This document shows positions 16,347-24,407 of a stretch of 35,275 bases of DNA, in pieces (the stretch's first letter is position 1; every line of letters starts with the position of its first letter). The stretch is from NCBI GenBank assembly GCA_964610175.1, contig CAZSVE010000028.1:1-35275 (forward strand), in the 5' to 3' direction. Source of the DNA: CAZSVE01 sp964610175 (GTDB lineage: Bacteria; Pseudomonadota; Gammaproteobacteria; HK1). The notes under the pieces are model-generated. The model did not search any database, was not told where the DNA came from, and saw only the letters and a list, made by a program, of their open reading frames with translations. The position numbers and the translations under genes are program-made.

Positions 16347-17159
16347 GTGGAAGCCCGCGTCTTCAAGCCCGAAGAATATCTCATCCGGGAAGAGCCGTAC
16401 TACGAATCGGTGCACGATGAGGTTGCCTTGTTCGAATCCGCCTATGGAAATCAGCTGCCGTTGCTGTTGAAAGGCCCCACCGGATGCGGTAAGACCCGCT
16501 TCATGGAACATATGGCCTGGCGAATGCAACGCCCCCTGATAACGATCTCCTGCCATGACGATTTGACGGCCTCGGACTTGGTGGGTCGTTTTCTGATCCG
16601 AAGCGGCGAGACCATTTGGATGGACGGGCCGCTGGCGCTCGCGGTACGTCACGGCGGGATCTGTTACCTGGATGAGGTAGTGGAGGCGCGCAAGGATACC
16701 ACCGTGGTGATCCATCCGTTGGCGGACGACAGGCGGGTGCTCCCCATAGAGAAGTTGGGCCAGTTATTGCAGGCAACGCCGGAGTTCGGCCTCGCCATCT
16801 CCTATAATCCGGGCTACCAGAGTGTGCTCAAGGATCTCAAACAGAGTACCCGGCAACGTTTCGTGGCCATCGAGTTCGATTACCCCAGCCCAGAACTGGA
16901 ACGGAAGATCGTCATGCGCGAATCGAATCTGGACGAGGTCATGGCCACAAGTCTCGTCAAGTTCGCGGGCATGACTCGAAACCTCAAGGGCAACGGCCTG
17001 GAAGAGGGGGCCAGCACCCGATTACTGGTACACGCGGGAAAACTCATGACCACGGGCATCTCGCCAGCGAGCGCGTGTCGTGCCGCTGTCGCGCAATCCC
17101 TTACCGACGACCCGGAGATGCTCTTGGCGATCAATGAATTGAGCGCATCGGTTTTTTGA
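16347..17159 (+). CDS. CbbQ/NirQ/NorQ-type MoxR AAA+ ATPase
   Basis: AAA+ ATPase of the MoxR class. Family members act with a von Willebrand-domain partner (CbbO or NorD) to remodel or activate enzymes such as Rubisco or nitric oxide reductase. The 270 residues show Walker A GPTGCGKT (43-50), the family-specific SCHDDLTASDLVGRF, Walker B GGICYLDEVVEARKD, a sensor-1-like ISYNPGYQ and the arginine finger in STRQRF. Start is GTG at 16347. No cbbL/cbbS/cbbM, norCB or VWA-domain partner occurs in the window, so its client is unknown. It follows a MoeB-like gene by 27 bases, a non-standard pairing. Family membership is secure, substrate not. Confidence 0.88.
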   Translation: MEARVFKPEEYLIREEPYYESVHDEVALFESAYGNQLPLLLKGPTGCGKTRFMEHMAWRMQRPLITISCHDDLTASDLVGRFLIRSGETIWMDGPLALAVRHGGICYLDEVVEARKDTTVVIHPLADDRRVLPIEKLGQLLQATPEFGLAISYNPGYQSVLKDLKQSTRQRFVAIEFDYPSPELERKIVMRESNLDEVMATSLVKFAGMTRNLKGNGLEEGASTRLLVHAGKLMTTGISPASACRAAVAQSLTDDPEMLLAINELSASVF

Positions 17160-17174
17160 TAAGGGGTACCATGC

Positions 17175-17387
17175 GCAGCGAAGCTTCGCCCCGAACCGAC
17201 ATGATTGAGTATTTTGTTTATTTCCCGCTCATCTTCGCAAATGAGTCGAGTTTTCCAAGAAGCAGATTTTGCTCTGCTAATACCGAATCATGCTTTATCG
17301 GTTCGAGGCGAAGCCTCGCTAGTGGCAAGGTGAAATTGGCGCCTTGAAAGGCTTGGTCCAATTGTGAGGCTGAGCGGGAAACTAAAA
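17175..17387 (-). mobile_element. element A copy 10, interrupted by another copy
   Basis: Minus-oriented element split into 17175-17212 and 17323-17387. The rejoined junction reads GAGTAT+TGGCAAGG, corresponding to GGTATTGGTAAAG in the intact copy at 4648-4757. Confidence 0.85.
17213..17322 (+). mobile_element. element A copy 11, nested in copy 10
   Basis: 110 bases, TTTGTTTATTTCCCGCTC to GCCTCGCTAG, inserted 3' of TAT. Both hairpins are perfect here: CTCAT/ATGAG near the left end and CGAGGC-GAA-GCCTCG next to the terminal CTAG. Confidence 0.9.
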
Positions 17388-17540
17388 TTGGAACCGGGAG
17401 ACTCATCGGTAGCCCCCACCTGGAAAATTCATCGATAGAACCTCAATGAAACGATCCGAGGATTTATTGCTTTTCTCTTTAGCCAGGGGGGATTTATATC
17501 ATGGTAGTACCTGATCCAGGTCAAGATAACTGATTGAACT

Positions 17541-17597
17541 TATAATGGGGTCGCCGCACACTCCTAATCGATTGTGCATTGCACAAGGATTAGGAGT
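17541..17597 (+). promoter_or_regulatory. possible sdh promoter and hairpin/operator
   Basis: TATAAT at 17541-17546 is a perfect -10, without an obvious -35. About 14 bases later is a striking dyad: ACTCCTAATC (17560-17569) pairs with GATTAGGAGT (17588-17597), enclosing a second dyad TTGTGC-ATT-GCACAA. It may be a repressor operator at the transcription start or a 5' UTR stem-loop of the succinate dehydrogenase operon. Confidence 0.5.
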
Positions 17598-17624
17598 ACC
17601 TAATGTGGCATTCAGAGGGTATCG

Positions 17625-17831
17625 ATGGTCACCAAAGACAAAAAAAACCGTCGGACAGGTCAGGATCGAATCCACCACGAAGTTCCGATATTGCCACGGC
17701 AGGGAGTCCTTGATAAAGAGCAGGAAGTCCTTGATAAAGGATCTGTACCGAGAGAAGTCGATGGTCCATCCGGACCTGAACCCACGCGTTATGGCGACTG
17801 GGAGAAAAATGGTCGCTGTATCGATTTTTAG
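17625..17831 (+). CDS. SDHAF4-like succinate dehydrogenase assembly factor (DUF1674)
   Basis: The 68 residues end in GPEPTRYGDWEKNGRCIDF. This is the DUF1674 signature of mitochondrial SDHAF4, which binds flavinylated SdhA before it joins SdhB. The N-terminal part is polar and probably disordered, with a 21-base in-frame tandem duplication giving VLDKEQE-VLDKGSV. AGAGGG precedes the ATG at 17625. The gene lies 134 bases upstream of sdhC with the predicted promoter before it, so it is probably the first gene of the sdh transcript. Context and motif together make the assignment strong despite the small size. DUF1674 is best known from alphaproteobacteria and mitochondria. A function in shielding or maturing SdhA is inferred from the family. 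Confidence 0.87.
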   Translation: MVTKDKKNRRTGQDRIHHEVPILPRQGVLDKEQEVLDKGSVPREVDGPSGPEPTRYGDWEKNGRCIDF

Positions 17832-17965
17832 TGTAGCATCGACTTTCCCATATCGTCACGGTGTCGTGCATTACGATTGTGAAGCGTTGCTTTTTCCTTC
17901 AGCAGTTCCAAGGTTTCTTCCTTTAATCAACCATCGCTACCGCGCGTAAGTGAGGGTTTACGCTA

Positions 17966-18364
17966 ATGGCAACTATGAACCGCCCCCTGTCCCCCCACAT
18001 CCAGATTTATCGGAAACAAATCACCTCGTTTCTTTCTATATTGCACAGAGCAACCGGTGTATTTTTGTCCATCGGAACTTTTGCGTTGGTGTACTGGCTT
18101 TGGTCTCTTGCCCTCGGGCCGGAAACCTATGCGGATGCACAAACCGCTTTCGGTTCTGTTATAGGTCGGGTCTTCCTGTTGGGATGGGTTTTTTCCCTAG
18201 CCTACCATTTTAGCAATGGTATTCGTCATCTGTTTTGGGACGCGGGCAGGGGATTCGAGATCGAGACGGTCTATGCATCGGGTAAAGCCGTTGTGGTTAT
18301 ATCGGTGTTATTGACTGTATTGGTGTTTATTACGGCCTATACAATGCGGGGAGGTATGGTATGA
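17966..18364 (+). CDS. sdhC: Succinate dehydrogenase cytochrome b556 subunit
   Basis: Membrane anchor of complex II that binds haem b and quinone together with SdhD. The 132 residues carry the N-terminal family motif RPLSPHIQIYRKQITSFLSI with LHRATG (H27) and three membrane helices. The second helix contains YHFSNGIRHLFWD, where H81 is the likely haem ligand. ATG at 17966 gives the usual N-terminus; a second ATG three codons on is possible. It is followed by sdhD with a four-base ATGA overlap, so the two are translationally coupled in sdhCDAB. Confidence 0.95.
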   Translation: MATMNRPLSPHIQIYRKQITSFLSILHRATGVFLSIGTFALVYWLWSLALGPETYADAQTAFGSVIGRVFLLGWVFSLAYHFSNGIRHLFWDAGRGFEIETVYASGKAVVVISVLLTVLVFITAYTMRGGMV

Positions 18365-18741
18365 GTTTACGTACACCATTGGCCCAAGTGCGTGGACTCG
18401 GTTCTGCGCGGCAGGGTGCGCATCACTGGTGGGTGCAGCGCATCACGGCGGCAATGCTTATTCCACTGTTCATTTGGTTCGTGGGCACGATGATTACCCT
18501 GGCAACGGGGGGGTATACCGAGGCAGTGGAACTTATCCGTTCTCCTGTTGTCGCTGGGGCGTTGCTCATGTTGATTGTCGCTATTTTTTACCATGCGGCG
18601 TTTGGCCTCCAGGTAGTCATCGAAGATTACATATCGGAAAAGGGGACCCAGATAAGCGCCATTGTGAGCATGCGGTTCACTATGATCCTGTTGGCGGTCA
18701 TCTCCGTAGTTTCCGTGTTCAAAGTGGCAGTGGGAGGGTAA
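18361..18741 (+). CDS. sdhD: Succinate dehydrogenase hydrophobic membrane anchor subunit
   Basis: The second membrane anchor of complex II. The 126 residues begin MSLRTPLAQVRGLGSARQGA and have three helices. HHWWVQRITA precedes the first helix. In the second helix, FYHAAFGLQVVIEDY contains the probable haem ligand H78 and the quinone-site acidic residues. The start overlaps the sdhC stop by four bases. sdhA follows five bases downstream, so all four subunits form one operon. Confidence 0.95.
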   Translation: MSLRTPLAQVRGLGSARQGAHHWWVQRITAAMLIPLFIWFVGTMITLATGGYTEAVELIRSPVVAGALLMLIVAIFYHAAFGLQVVIEDYISEKGTQISAIVSMRFTMILLAVISVVSVFKVAVGG

Positions 18742-18746
18742 CCCTT

Positions 18747-20537
18747 ATGTCGAGTGCATATAAAATCGTCGATCACGCCTACGACGTTGTCATCGTTGGT
18801 GCAGGTGGCGCTGGCCTTCGCGCTACCTTCGGCATGGCTGAACAAGGCCTTTCCACGGCGTGCATCACCAAGGTTTTTCCAACTCGTAGCCACACAGTCG
18901 CGGCTCAGGGTGGTATGAGTGCATCTCTTGGCAACATGGGGGCGGACGATTGGCGCTGGCACATGTACGACACCGTAAAGGGTTCCGATTGGCTGGGAGA
19001 TCAGGATGCCATCGAATATATGTGTCGCGAGGCGATACCTGCGGTCATCGAGCTGGAACATTATGGGGTACCGTTTTCCCGGACCGATGATGGCAGGATC
19101 TATCAACGACCGTTCGGTGGGATGACCACCAATTATGGCGAGGGGATCGCACAGCGCACCTGTGCGGCGGCCGATCGCACCGGTCACGCCATTTTGCATA
19201 CTCTCTACCAACAGAGCTTGCGCCATGAGGCGGAATTCTTTATCGAATACTTTGCCGTGGATCTACTCATGGACGAAGACGGAACATGCAAGGGTGTATT
19301 GGCCTGGAATCTGGATGATGGCACGTTGCACCGCTTCCACGCCCATGTGACGGTACTTGCCACGGGAGGTTACGGGCGCGCCTATTTCTCGGCGACGTCG
19401 GCCCATACTTGTACTGGTGATGGTACGGGAATGGCGCTACGCGCGGGCTTGCCCGCGCAGGATCTGGAGTTTGTCCAATTCCATCCCACGGGGATTTATG
19501 GCTCGGGTTGCCTGATTACGGAAGGGTCCCGTGGCGAGGGGGGATATCTCACCAATTCCCAGGGAGAACGGTTCATGGAGCGATATGCCCCATCGGCCAA
19601 GGACCTTGCCTCCCGCGACGTGGTGAGCCGCTCCATGACCATCGAGATCCGCGAGGGCCGTGGAGTAGGCACCGAAAAAGATCATATTCACCTGCACCTG
19701 GAACATCTGGGGCCGGAGGTATTGGCCGAACGTTTGCCGGGTATTTCGGAGTCGGCGCGGATCTTCGCGGGAGTGGATGTCACCAAGGAACCCATCCCCG
19801 TCATACCTACCGTGCATTACAACATGGGCGGGATTCCAACCAATTATCACGGCGAGGTCGTCACCATCGAGGACGGAGATCCCGACAGTGTAATTCCGGG
19901 GTTGATGGCCATCGGAGAGTGCGCTTGTGTATCCGTGCATGGCGCGAATCGTCTGGGTTCCAATTCACTGTTGGATATCGTGGTTTTCGGGCGCGCGGCC
20001 GCATTGCGTTGCGCGGAATTGATCAAACCCAATCAGAGACATGCGCCGATAAAAGGTGACTCCGAAAAAATCGCATTGGATAGATTCGATCGGCTGCGCC
20101 ATGCCAAAGGCAAGATCCCCACAGCGAAGATCCGTCAAAATATGCAGCGCATAATGCAAAACAATGCGGCGGTATTTCGCACCCAAGAGACTTTGGACGA
20201 GGGCGTCAAGTTGATCGCGGAGGTTTGGGACTCTTTCAAGGATATACAAGTAAGTGATCGTTCGTTGGTATGGAACTCCGATCTCGCGGAAACCCTGGAA
20301 TTGGATAACTTGCTGCGCCAAGCGGTGATTACCATGCATGGTGCTCGCAATCGGTTGGAAAGTCGGGGTGCCCATGCCAGAGAAGACTATCCGGATCGCG
20401 ACGATGAAAACTGGCATAAACACACTGTGGCGTGGATTGATGAAACCGGCACGCCACGCATCGATTATCGTCCGGTACATATGTACACATTGACAGACGA
20501 TGTGGATGTGGTTCCGCCCAAGGCGCGTGTGTACTAA
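18747..20537 (+). CDS. sdhA: Succinate dehydrogenase flavoprotein subunit
   Basis: Oxidises succinate to fumarate with covalently bound FAD at the cytoplasmic face of complex II. The 596 residues begin MSSAYKIVDHAYDVVIVGAG with the dinucleotide-binding GAGGAGLRA. H49 in RSHTVAAQGG is the expected FAD attachment site. Catalytic and dicarboxylate-binding regions are visible in LEFVQFHPTGIYG and in SVHGANRLGSNSLLD. The length matches the alphaproteobacterial/mitochondrial-like class as well as the enterobacterial 588-residue enzyme. The ATG at 18747 lies after GGGAGGG. A longer open frame upstream overlaps sdhD and is not used. FAD attachment is likely assisted by SdhE, encoded downstream. Confidence 0.97.
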   Translation: MSSAYKIVDHAYDVVIVGAGGAGLRATFGMAEQGLSTACITKVFPTRSHTVAAQGGMSASLGNMGADDWRWHMYDTVKGSDWLGDQDAIEYMCREAIPAVIELEHYGVPFSRTDDGRIYQRPFGGMTTNYGEGIAQRTCAAADRTGHAILHTLYQQSLRHEAEFFIEYFAVDLLMDEDGTCKGVLAWNLDDGTLHRFHAHVTVLATGGYGRAYFSATSAHTCTGDGTGMALRAGLPAQDLEFVQFHPTGIYGSGCLITEGSRGEGGYLTNSQGERFMERYAPSAKDLASRDVVSRSMTIEIREGRGVGTEKDHIHLHLEHLGPEVLAERLPGISESARIFAGVDVTKEPIPVIPTVHYNMGGIPTNYHGEVVTIEDGDPDSVIPGLMAIGECACVSVHGANRLGSNSLLDIVVFGRAAALRCAELIKPNQRHAPIKGDSEKIALDRFDRLRHAKGKIPTAKIRQNMQRIMQNNAAVFRTQETLDEGVKLIAEVWDSFKDIQVSDRSLVWNSDLAETLELDNLLRQAVITMHGARNRLESRGAHAREDYPDRDDENWHKHTVAWIDETGTPRIDYRPVHMYTLTDDVDVVPPKARVY

Positions 20538-20551
20538 GGAGGAAACAGCGA

Positions 20552-21334
20552 ATGGCTGAAATCAAACTTCCGAAAAATTCCACGATCTCCACAGGAAAGA
20601 CCTTCAGTGCGGCCGATGGTGCGAAAAGCAAAAAACGTTTCGTGATCTATCGCTGGGAGCCGGATTCCGGTGCAAATCCCCGCCGGGATACCTTCGAGAT
20701 CGATTTGGATTCCTGTGGCCCCATGGTTCTCGATGCCCTCCTCATGATCAAGAACGAAATCGATCCAACGCTTTCCCTGCGGCGTTCCTGTCGAGAGGGG
20801 ATCTGTGGGTCATGTGCCATGAATATCGATGGCACCAACACGTTGGCATGCACAAAGGCAATCGAGGACATCCGTGGCAATGTGAACATCTATCCTTTGC
20901 CGCACATGCCGGTAATAAAAGACCTCATACCCGATCTCACCCGTTTCTACGCCCAATACGCAGCTATCAAGCCGTGGCTTCAGACAGTAAGCGCCACCCC
21001 GCCCGATCGGGAGCGTTTGCAGTCCAAAGAAGATCGCGTAAAGCTCGATGGTCTCTATGAATGCATACTATGTGCGTCCTGTTCTACCGGTTGTCCGAGT
21101 TATTGGTGGAATGGTGATCGGTATCTTGGCCCCGCAGCGCTGTTACAGGCATATCGTTGGATTGCCGATAGTCGTGATGAATGTACTGGAGAACGCCTCG
21201 ACGAACTTGAAGATCCCTTCCGCTTGTATCGTTGCCATACAATCATGAACTGCACCAATACATGTCCGAAGGGCCTTAATCCAGGAAAGGCCATCGGCGA
21301 GATCAAGAAGCTCATCGCATCTCGTGCGATATAG
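20552..21334 (+). CDS. sdhB: Succinate dehydrogenase iron-sulfur subunit
   Basis: Relays electrons from FAD to quinone through three clusters. The 260 residues contain the 2Fe-2S ligands in SCREGICGSCAMNIDGTNTL, the 4Fe-4S ligands in CILCASCSTGCPS and the 3Fe-4S ligands in CHTIMNCTNTCPKGLNP. Length is slightly above the E. coli subunit because of a roughly 25-residue N-terminal extension, as in alphaproteobacterial forms. AGGAGG precedes the ATG at 20552 and the gap from sdhA is 14 bases. It closes the sdhCDAB set. No T-tailed terminator follows, but a perfect 12-bp inverted repeat is at 21416-21448. Confidence 0.97.
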   Translation: MAEIKLPKNSTISTGKTFSAADGAKSKKRFVIYRWEPDSGANPRRDTFEIDLDSCGPMVLDALLMIKNEIDPTLSLRRSCREGICGSCAMNIDGTNTLACTKAIEDIRGNVNIYPLPHMPVIKDLIPDLTRFYAQYAAIKPWLQTVSATPPDRERLQSKEDRVKLDGLYECILCASCSTGCPSYWWNGDRYLGPAALLQAYRWIADSRDECTGERLDELEDPFRLYRCHTIMNCTNTCPKGLNPGKAIGEIKKLIASRAI

Positions 21335-21415
21335 TGTGTCCATGGGGCTTGTTGCCCGAATCCCGATTTGTCTCACGGGATATACAAAGCTTGTAAACGC
21401 AGCTTTCTTTTGAAG

Positions 21416-21448
21416 ATGGTAGTGGGGTTGCCCTATCCCCACTACCAT
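21416..21448. promoter_or_regulatory. perfect 12-bp inverted repeat downstream of sdhB
   Basis: ATGGTAGTGGGG and CCCCACTACCAT separated by nine bases. There is no T-run on either side, so it is not a standard terminator. It could stabilise the sdh mRNA 3' end, terminate with Rho, or be an operator for sdhE. Confidence 0.55.
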
Positions 21449-21480
21449 AGTGTTCGGAAAGACACCGCACCAATTGGGAT

Positions 21481-21566
21481 GAACATGTTAGCGCTTCGCG
21501 CCAAGACCGAAGCGGAATGGGTCCTTGCGCGCGCACCGGTTCTCTTGAGATCTTTGTTTTTCCGAT
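21481..21566 (-). repeat. family B repeat, copy 1
   Basis: In minus orientation it reads ATCGGAAAAACAAAGATCTC ... CTTGGCGCGAAGCGCTAACA. It is about 86 bases with a GGCGC-GAA-GCGC(T) hairpin near its end, and matches copies at 22314, 26851 and 28529. Confidence 0.82.
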
Positions 21567-21696
21567 GTCCAACTCGGCGTGGCCAGAACCAAAAAGGACT
21601 TTCGCTGGTTCCCAAGCCAGGGTTAGCTAAGCGCCTAAATTTGTAATTCCCAATATCGTTACCCCCCCTGAATATCCCTTACTCGAAGCATCCCCC

Positions 21697-21954
21697 ATGA
21701 GCAAACATGCCAACCTGAAATGGCGCTGTCGGCGAGGCATGCGTGAACTCGATCTACTGCTGGAACGTTTCCTGGAATTCCAATACGATTCTCTGACCGA
21801 TGCGGAGCGGGAACTCTTTGCGCAATTTTTGGAAGAGTCCAATGAGAAAATCATCGATTGGTTGCTGGAGGATACCCAGCCGGATGGTCGGTATCTCGAT
21901 CTCATCGAACGAATTCGCTCCTATCGCAACGTTGGATCGAAATACGTGACGTAG
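21697..21954 (+). CDS. sdhE: FAD assembly factor SdhE (YgfY/SDHAF2 family)
   Basis: Promotes covalent attachment of FAD to SdhA and FrdA. The 85 residues contain WRCRRGMRELDLLLERF, including the RGxxE motif essential for flavinylation in the family. ELFAQFLEESNEKIIDWLL and a C-terminal IRSYRN follow, all typical of SdhE. It sits 362 bases downstream of sdhB, separated by an inverted repeat and a family B element, so it may be transcribed separately. With the SDHAF4-like gene upstream, both known soluble SdhA maturation factors flank the sdhCDAB operon. Confidence 0.9.
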   Translation: MSKHANLKWRCRRGMRELDLLLERFLEFQYDSLTDAERELFAQFLEESNEKIIDWLLEDTQPDGRYLDLIERIRSYRNVGSKYVT

Positions 21955-22097
21955 CACAGACACGAATTGCTTCCTTGTCGGGTTGTCGAGAGCCGGGGAA
22001 AGGTTCTCGCACCCCAAAAACAACGTTCGCTCCGTGGTGCCTCCTGTTAGAATAATATCCACCAGTGGTTCCGCCGGGTAGTTGGTTTCGGCCTTGT

Positions 22098-22203
22098 TTT
22101 GTTTATTTCCCGGCTTCGCAAATGAGTCAGGTTTTACAAAATGCTGATTTTCCCTCACTGATACCAAATCATGCCTTATCGGTTCGAGGGGAAGCTTCGC
22201 TAG
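22098..22203 (+). mobile_element. element A copy 12
   Basis: 106 bases, TTTGTTTATTTCCCGGCTTC to AAGCTTCGCTAG, with the CGCTC part shortened. The left flank ends in TGT, an exception to the TAA/TAT rule. Confidence 0.85.
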
Positions 22204-22313
22204 CCCGATATGTCGGAAGAACAAGATTTCCGAGGGTTTTGCTATTTGCAGCTCGGGATGACACTGTCTTACGAGATAGCAACTGTTCGTAACAGAGAGC
22301 AAAATCCTCAAGG

Positions 22314-22396
22314 TATCGGAAAAACAAAGATTCCGATCAAGCCCATGTGTGCGCCAAGACCCACCCCACTTCAGCCTTGGCGCAAGGCGCCAACAT
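22314..22396 (+). repeat. family B repeat, copy 2
   Basis: TATCGGAAAAACAAAGATTC ... CCTTGGCGCAAGGCGCCAACA, about 83 bases; the hairpin loop differs slightly from the GAA form. Confidence 0.78.
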
Positions 22397-22516
22397 ATAT
22401 TCACGCTCTCACTCGTAGGATGGGTTCGGCAGTATGTCTACAGTGGATATTTACATATCCGCGATTCGTCCAGCGAGTGAGTCTCCTTTTGCTCGTTTTG
22501 CATTTGTGATAAGCGC

Positions 22517-23179
22517 ATGAACCAAAACTCCCAACCGAGCTCGTTACGACTTGTTTTCACCTTGACGCTTGCGGGACTGTTCTCGGGGTTGGCCATCGTC
22601 GGCATTTACGACGTAACCTTGCCCCGTATTACGATCAATAAGGCCATGGCGTTACAGACCGCCGTGTTCAAGGTATTGCCTGGCATCGCGACGCTTCAGG
22701 AGATCGGTTACCGGGACGGTAAGCTATTTATTCCGGAAACCACTACTGAAATCGAATCCGTTTATGCAGGTTTCGATGGCAAGGATCGTCTGGTGGGATA
22801 CGCGATCCCCGGAGAGGGTCCCGGATTTCAAGACACCATAAGGTTGCTTTACGGCTATCGTCCGGATCGGGAGCGCATTACCGGGATGGAGATCCTGGAA
22901 AGCCGGGAAACCCCGGGTCTTGGCGACAAGATCTACAAAGACCTCGAGTTCGTGGCGAGTTTTCGGGACCTTCCCCCGAGACCTCCCATCCGCGCCGTGA
23001 AAAAGGGCACTGCATCGGCACCCAATGATATCGATGCCATTACCGGTGCCACCATTTCCTCCGTTGCGGTTGTCAACATCATCAATCAGGCCAATGTCCG
23101 TTGGTTGTCCAGGTTGACAGATCCCGTCACTGGCGACTCCGTATCCCGGCTGTATCGGAAAGTTCGGGAAACTCGCTAA
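22517..23179 (+). CDS. rnfG: RnfG-like FMN-binding electron transport subunit
   Basis: Covalent flavoprotein subunit of Rnf-type ferredoxin:NAD oxidoreductase, anchored by one helix with its FMN domain outside the cytoplasm. The 220 residues have a single N-terminal membrane segment (about 10-33) and an FMN-binding domain (about 90-195). The flavinylation motif is TGATIS (about residues 176-181), with the last Ser/Thr as expected attachment site. ETPGLGDKIY is a further family motif. Length is close to E. coli RsxG. No rnfA, B, C, D or E lies in the window, so either the operon is dispersed or this is a stand-alone relative. RnfG is distinguished from NqrC mainly by length and the short N-terminal part. 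Confidence 0.85.
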   Translation: MNQNSQPSSLRLVFTLTLAGLFSGLAIVGIYDVTLPRITINKAMALQTAVFKVLPGIATLQEIGYRDGKLFIPETTTEIESVYAGFDGKDRLVGYAIPGEGPGFQDTIRLLYGYRPDRERITGMEILESRETPGLGDKIYKDLEFVASFRDLPPRPPIRAVKKGTASAPNDIDAITGATISSVAVVNIINQANVRWLSRLTDPVTGDSVSRLYRKVRETR

Positions 23180-23624
23180 CAGTCCATCGATTGTGCCGAC
23201 CTCTGTTATCGGCTTTTGGTCGGCGTCCGATATGCCACTTCCCGGTGTTGGGCGGAGTTCGGATCTCCGGCATGACCGAAATCCGTGCCTCTATCGGGCT
23301 TTCGTGGTCGCTAACCCCCAAATCCGGCAGGTGATGCCGATGCCACGTCCGGGAATCGCATTTAGGGTTCGCGTCTGGGGTTTGATGTGTCGAAGGGCGT
23401 TCTCACAGTGATAGGGCGGCTGGATTTTCACCCCATGGTATGTAGCGGCCCGTTCAGTGGGTGCATCGTTCAGTGGGCAAGTCGATAACGATAAGCGCGC
23501 CCTTTCAGAGGGACGCGTCACCGACAGCCCGAGAGGGCCGAGCCGAGTTTTCTCGAATCCTTCATGAATCCGCATGGCCTGCGATGTGACCGGGTCGATG
23601 TGTGGACCGTGTTGGTGTGATGCC
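23180..23624. other. spacer between convergent rnfG and ABC permease genes
   Basis: No supported gene. It contains a short direct repeat, CGTTCAGTGGG twice 16 bases apart (about 23453-23479). A minus-strand open frame here has no recognisable domain. No strong terminator is seen for either converging gene. Confidence 0.45.
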
Positions 23625-24407
23625 TCAGGATCTGAGCGCATAGCGCCGCTCGATGGTCTGCAGCACGCCGTCCAGGATGGCCACGGCGATGGTAAGGGTA
23701 ACCAGGCCCGTCATGACCCCAGTGGCGTCGAAGTTAGCCTGGGCATTGTCGATGAGATAGCCGATGCCGGCACTGGCCCCGATGTATTCCCCCAGGACGG
23801 CGGCGATGATGGAGAAACCGACGCTGACCCGGATACTGGCGAAGGTCCAGGCAAGTGTCGCGGGCAGGTATACATGGAGGAGCATTTGCACCGGGGTTGC
23901 GCCCATGACCCGCGCATTTTTGACAATGGCTGGATTGATTTCCTTGAAGCCGCGGTAGGTATTGAAGAACACCACGAAGAAGACCAGGGAAACCACGATG
24001 ACCACCTTGGACAGAAAACCGAGTCCGAACCAGAGGATGATCAGGGGAGCGAAAGCGATGCGGGGCATGGCGTTCAGGATGACGATGAAGGGTTGCAGCA
24101 CTGCATCCAGCCTCGGGCTTGCGGCGAATAGAAATCCGCAGGTGATGCCCAGGAACAGGCCGACCAGGAATCCGACGCCGGCTTCGGACAGGGTCACCCA
24201 AAGGTGTTTCGACAACATTCCCTGCACTGCCCATAGATAAAGGGTGTGCGCGATCCGGGAAGGGGCGCTGAAATAGAACGGGTCGATGAAACCGATCTCC
24301 GCCCCGAGTTCCCAAAATGCGATGAATGTCGTCACCAATCCCCAACGCATCACGGTCATGGAGAGATCGGCGGAATTCCTTTTTCCTTGAGCTTTTCTTT
24401 GCGTCAT
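23625..24407 (-). CDS. NitT/TauT-family ABC transporter permease
   Basis: Inner-membrane permease of the SsuC/TauC/NrtB type, serving sulfonate, taurine, nitrate or pyrimidine-precursor uptake. The 260 residues have six membrane helices. The cytoplasmic EAA-like loop NARVMGATPVQMLLHVYLPA (about 175-195) docks to the ATPase. The start at 24407 overlaps the ATPase stop by four bases (ATGA), so the two are coupled. A longer open frame upstream is the shadow of the ATPase gene. No periplasmic binding protein of this class is in the window, so the substrate cannot be assigned. Confidence 0.9.
   Translation of the reverse strand: MTQRKAQGKRNSADLSMTVMRWGLVTTFIAFWELGAEIGFIDPFYFSAPSRIAHTLYLWAVQGMLSKHLWVTLSEAGVGFLVGLFLGITCGFLFAASPRLDAVLQPFIVILNAMPRIAFAPLIILWFGLGFLSKVVIVVSLVFFVVFFNTYRGFKEINPAIVKNARVMGATPVQMLLHVYLPATLAWTFASIRVSVGFSIIAAVLGEYIGASAGIGYLIDNAQANFDATGVMTGLVTLTIAVAILDGVLQTIERRYALRS

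Noticed and set aside
17511..17524. FNR/DNR-like box CTGATCCAGGTCAA upstream of sdh
   Set aside because: Two mismatches to TTGAT-N4-ATCAA, and its centre is about 36 bases from the predicted start rather than the usual 41.5. Too weak to call.
18429..18746. 106-codon N-terminal extension of sdhA
   Set aside because: It overlaps sdhD in another frame. The ATG at 18747 gives the standard SdhA N-terminus.
23291..23641. 116-codon minus-strand frame overlapping the permease end
   Set aside because: No recognisable domain and no ribosome-binding site; low-complexity Arg/Pro/His composition typical of shadow frames.
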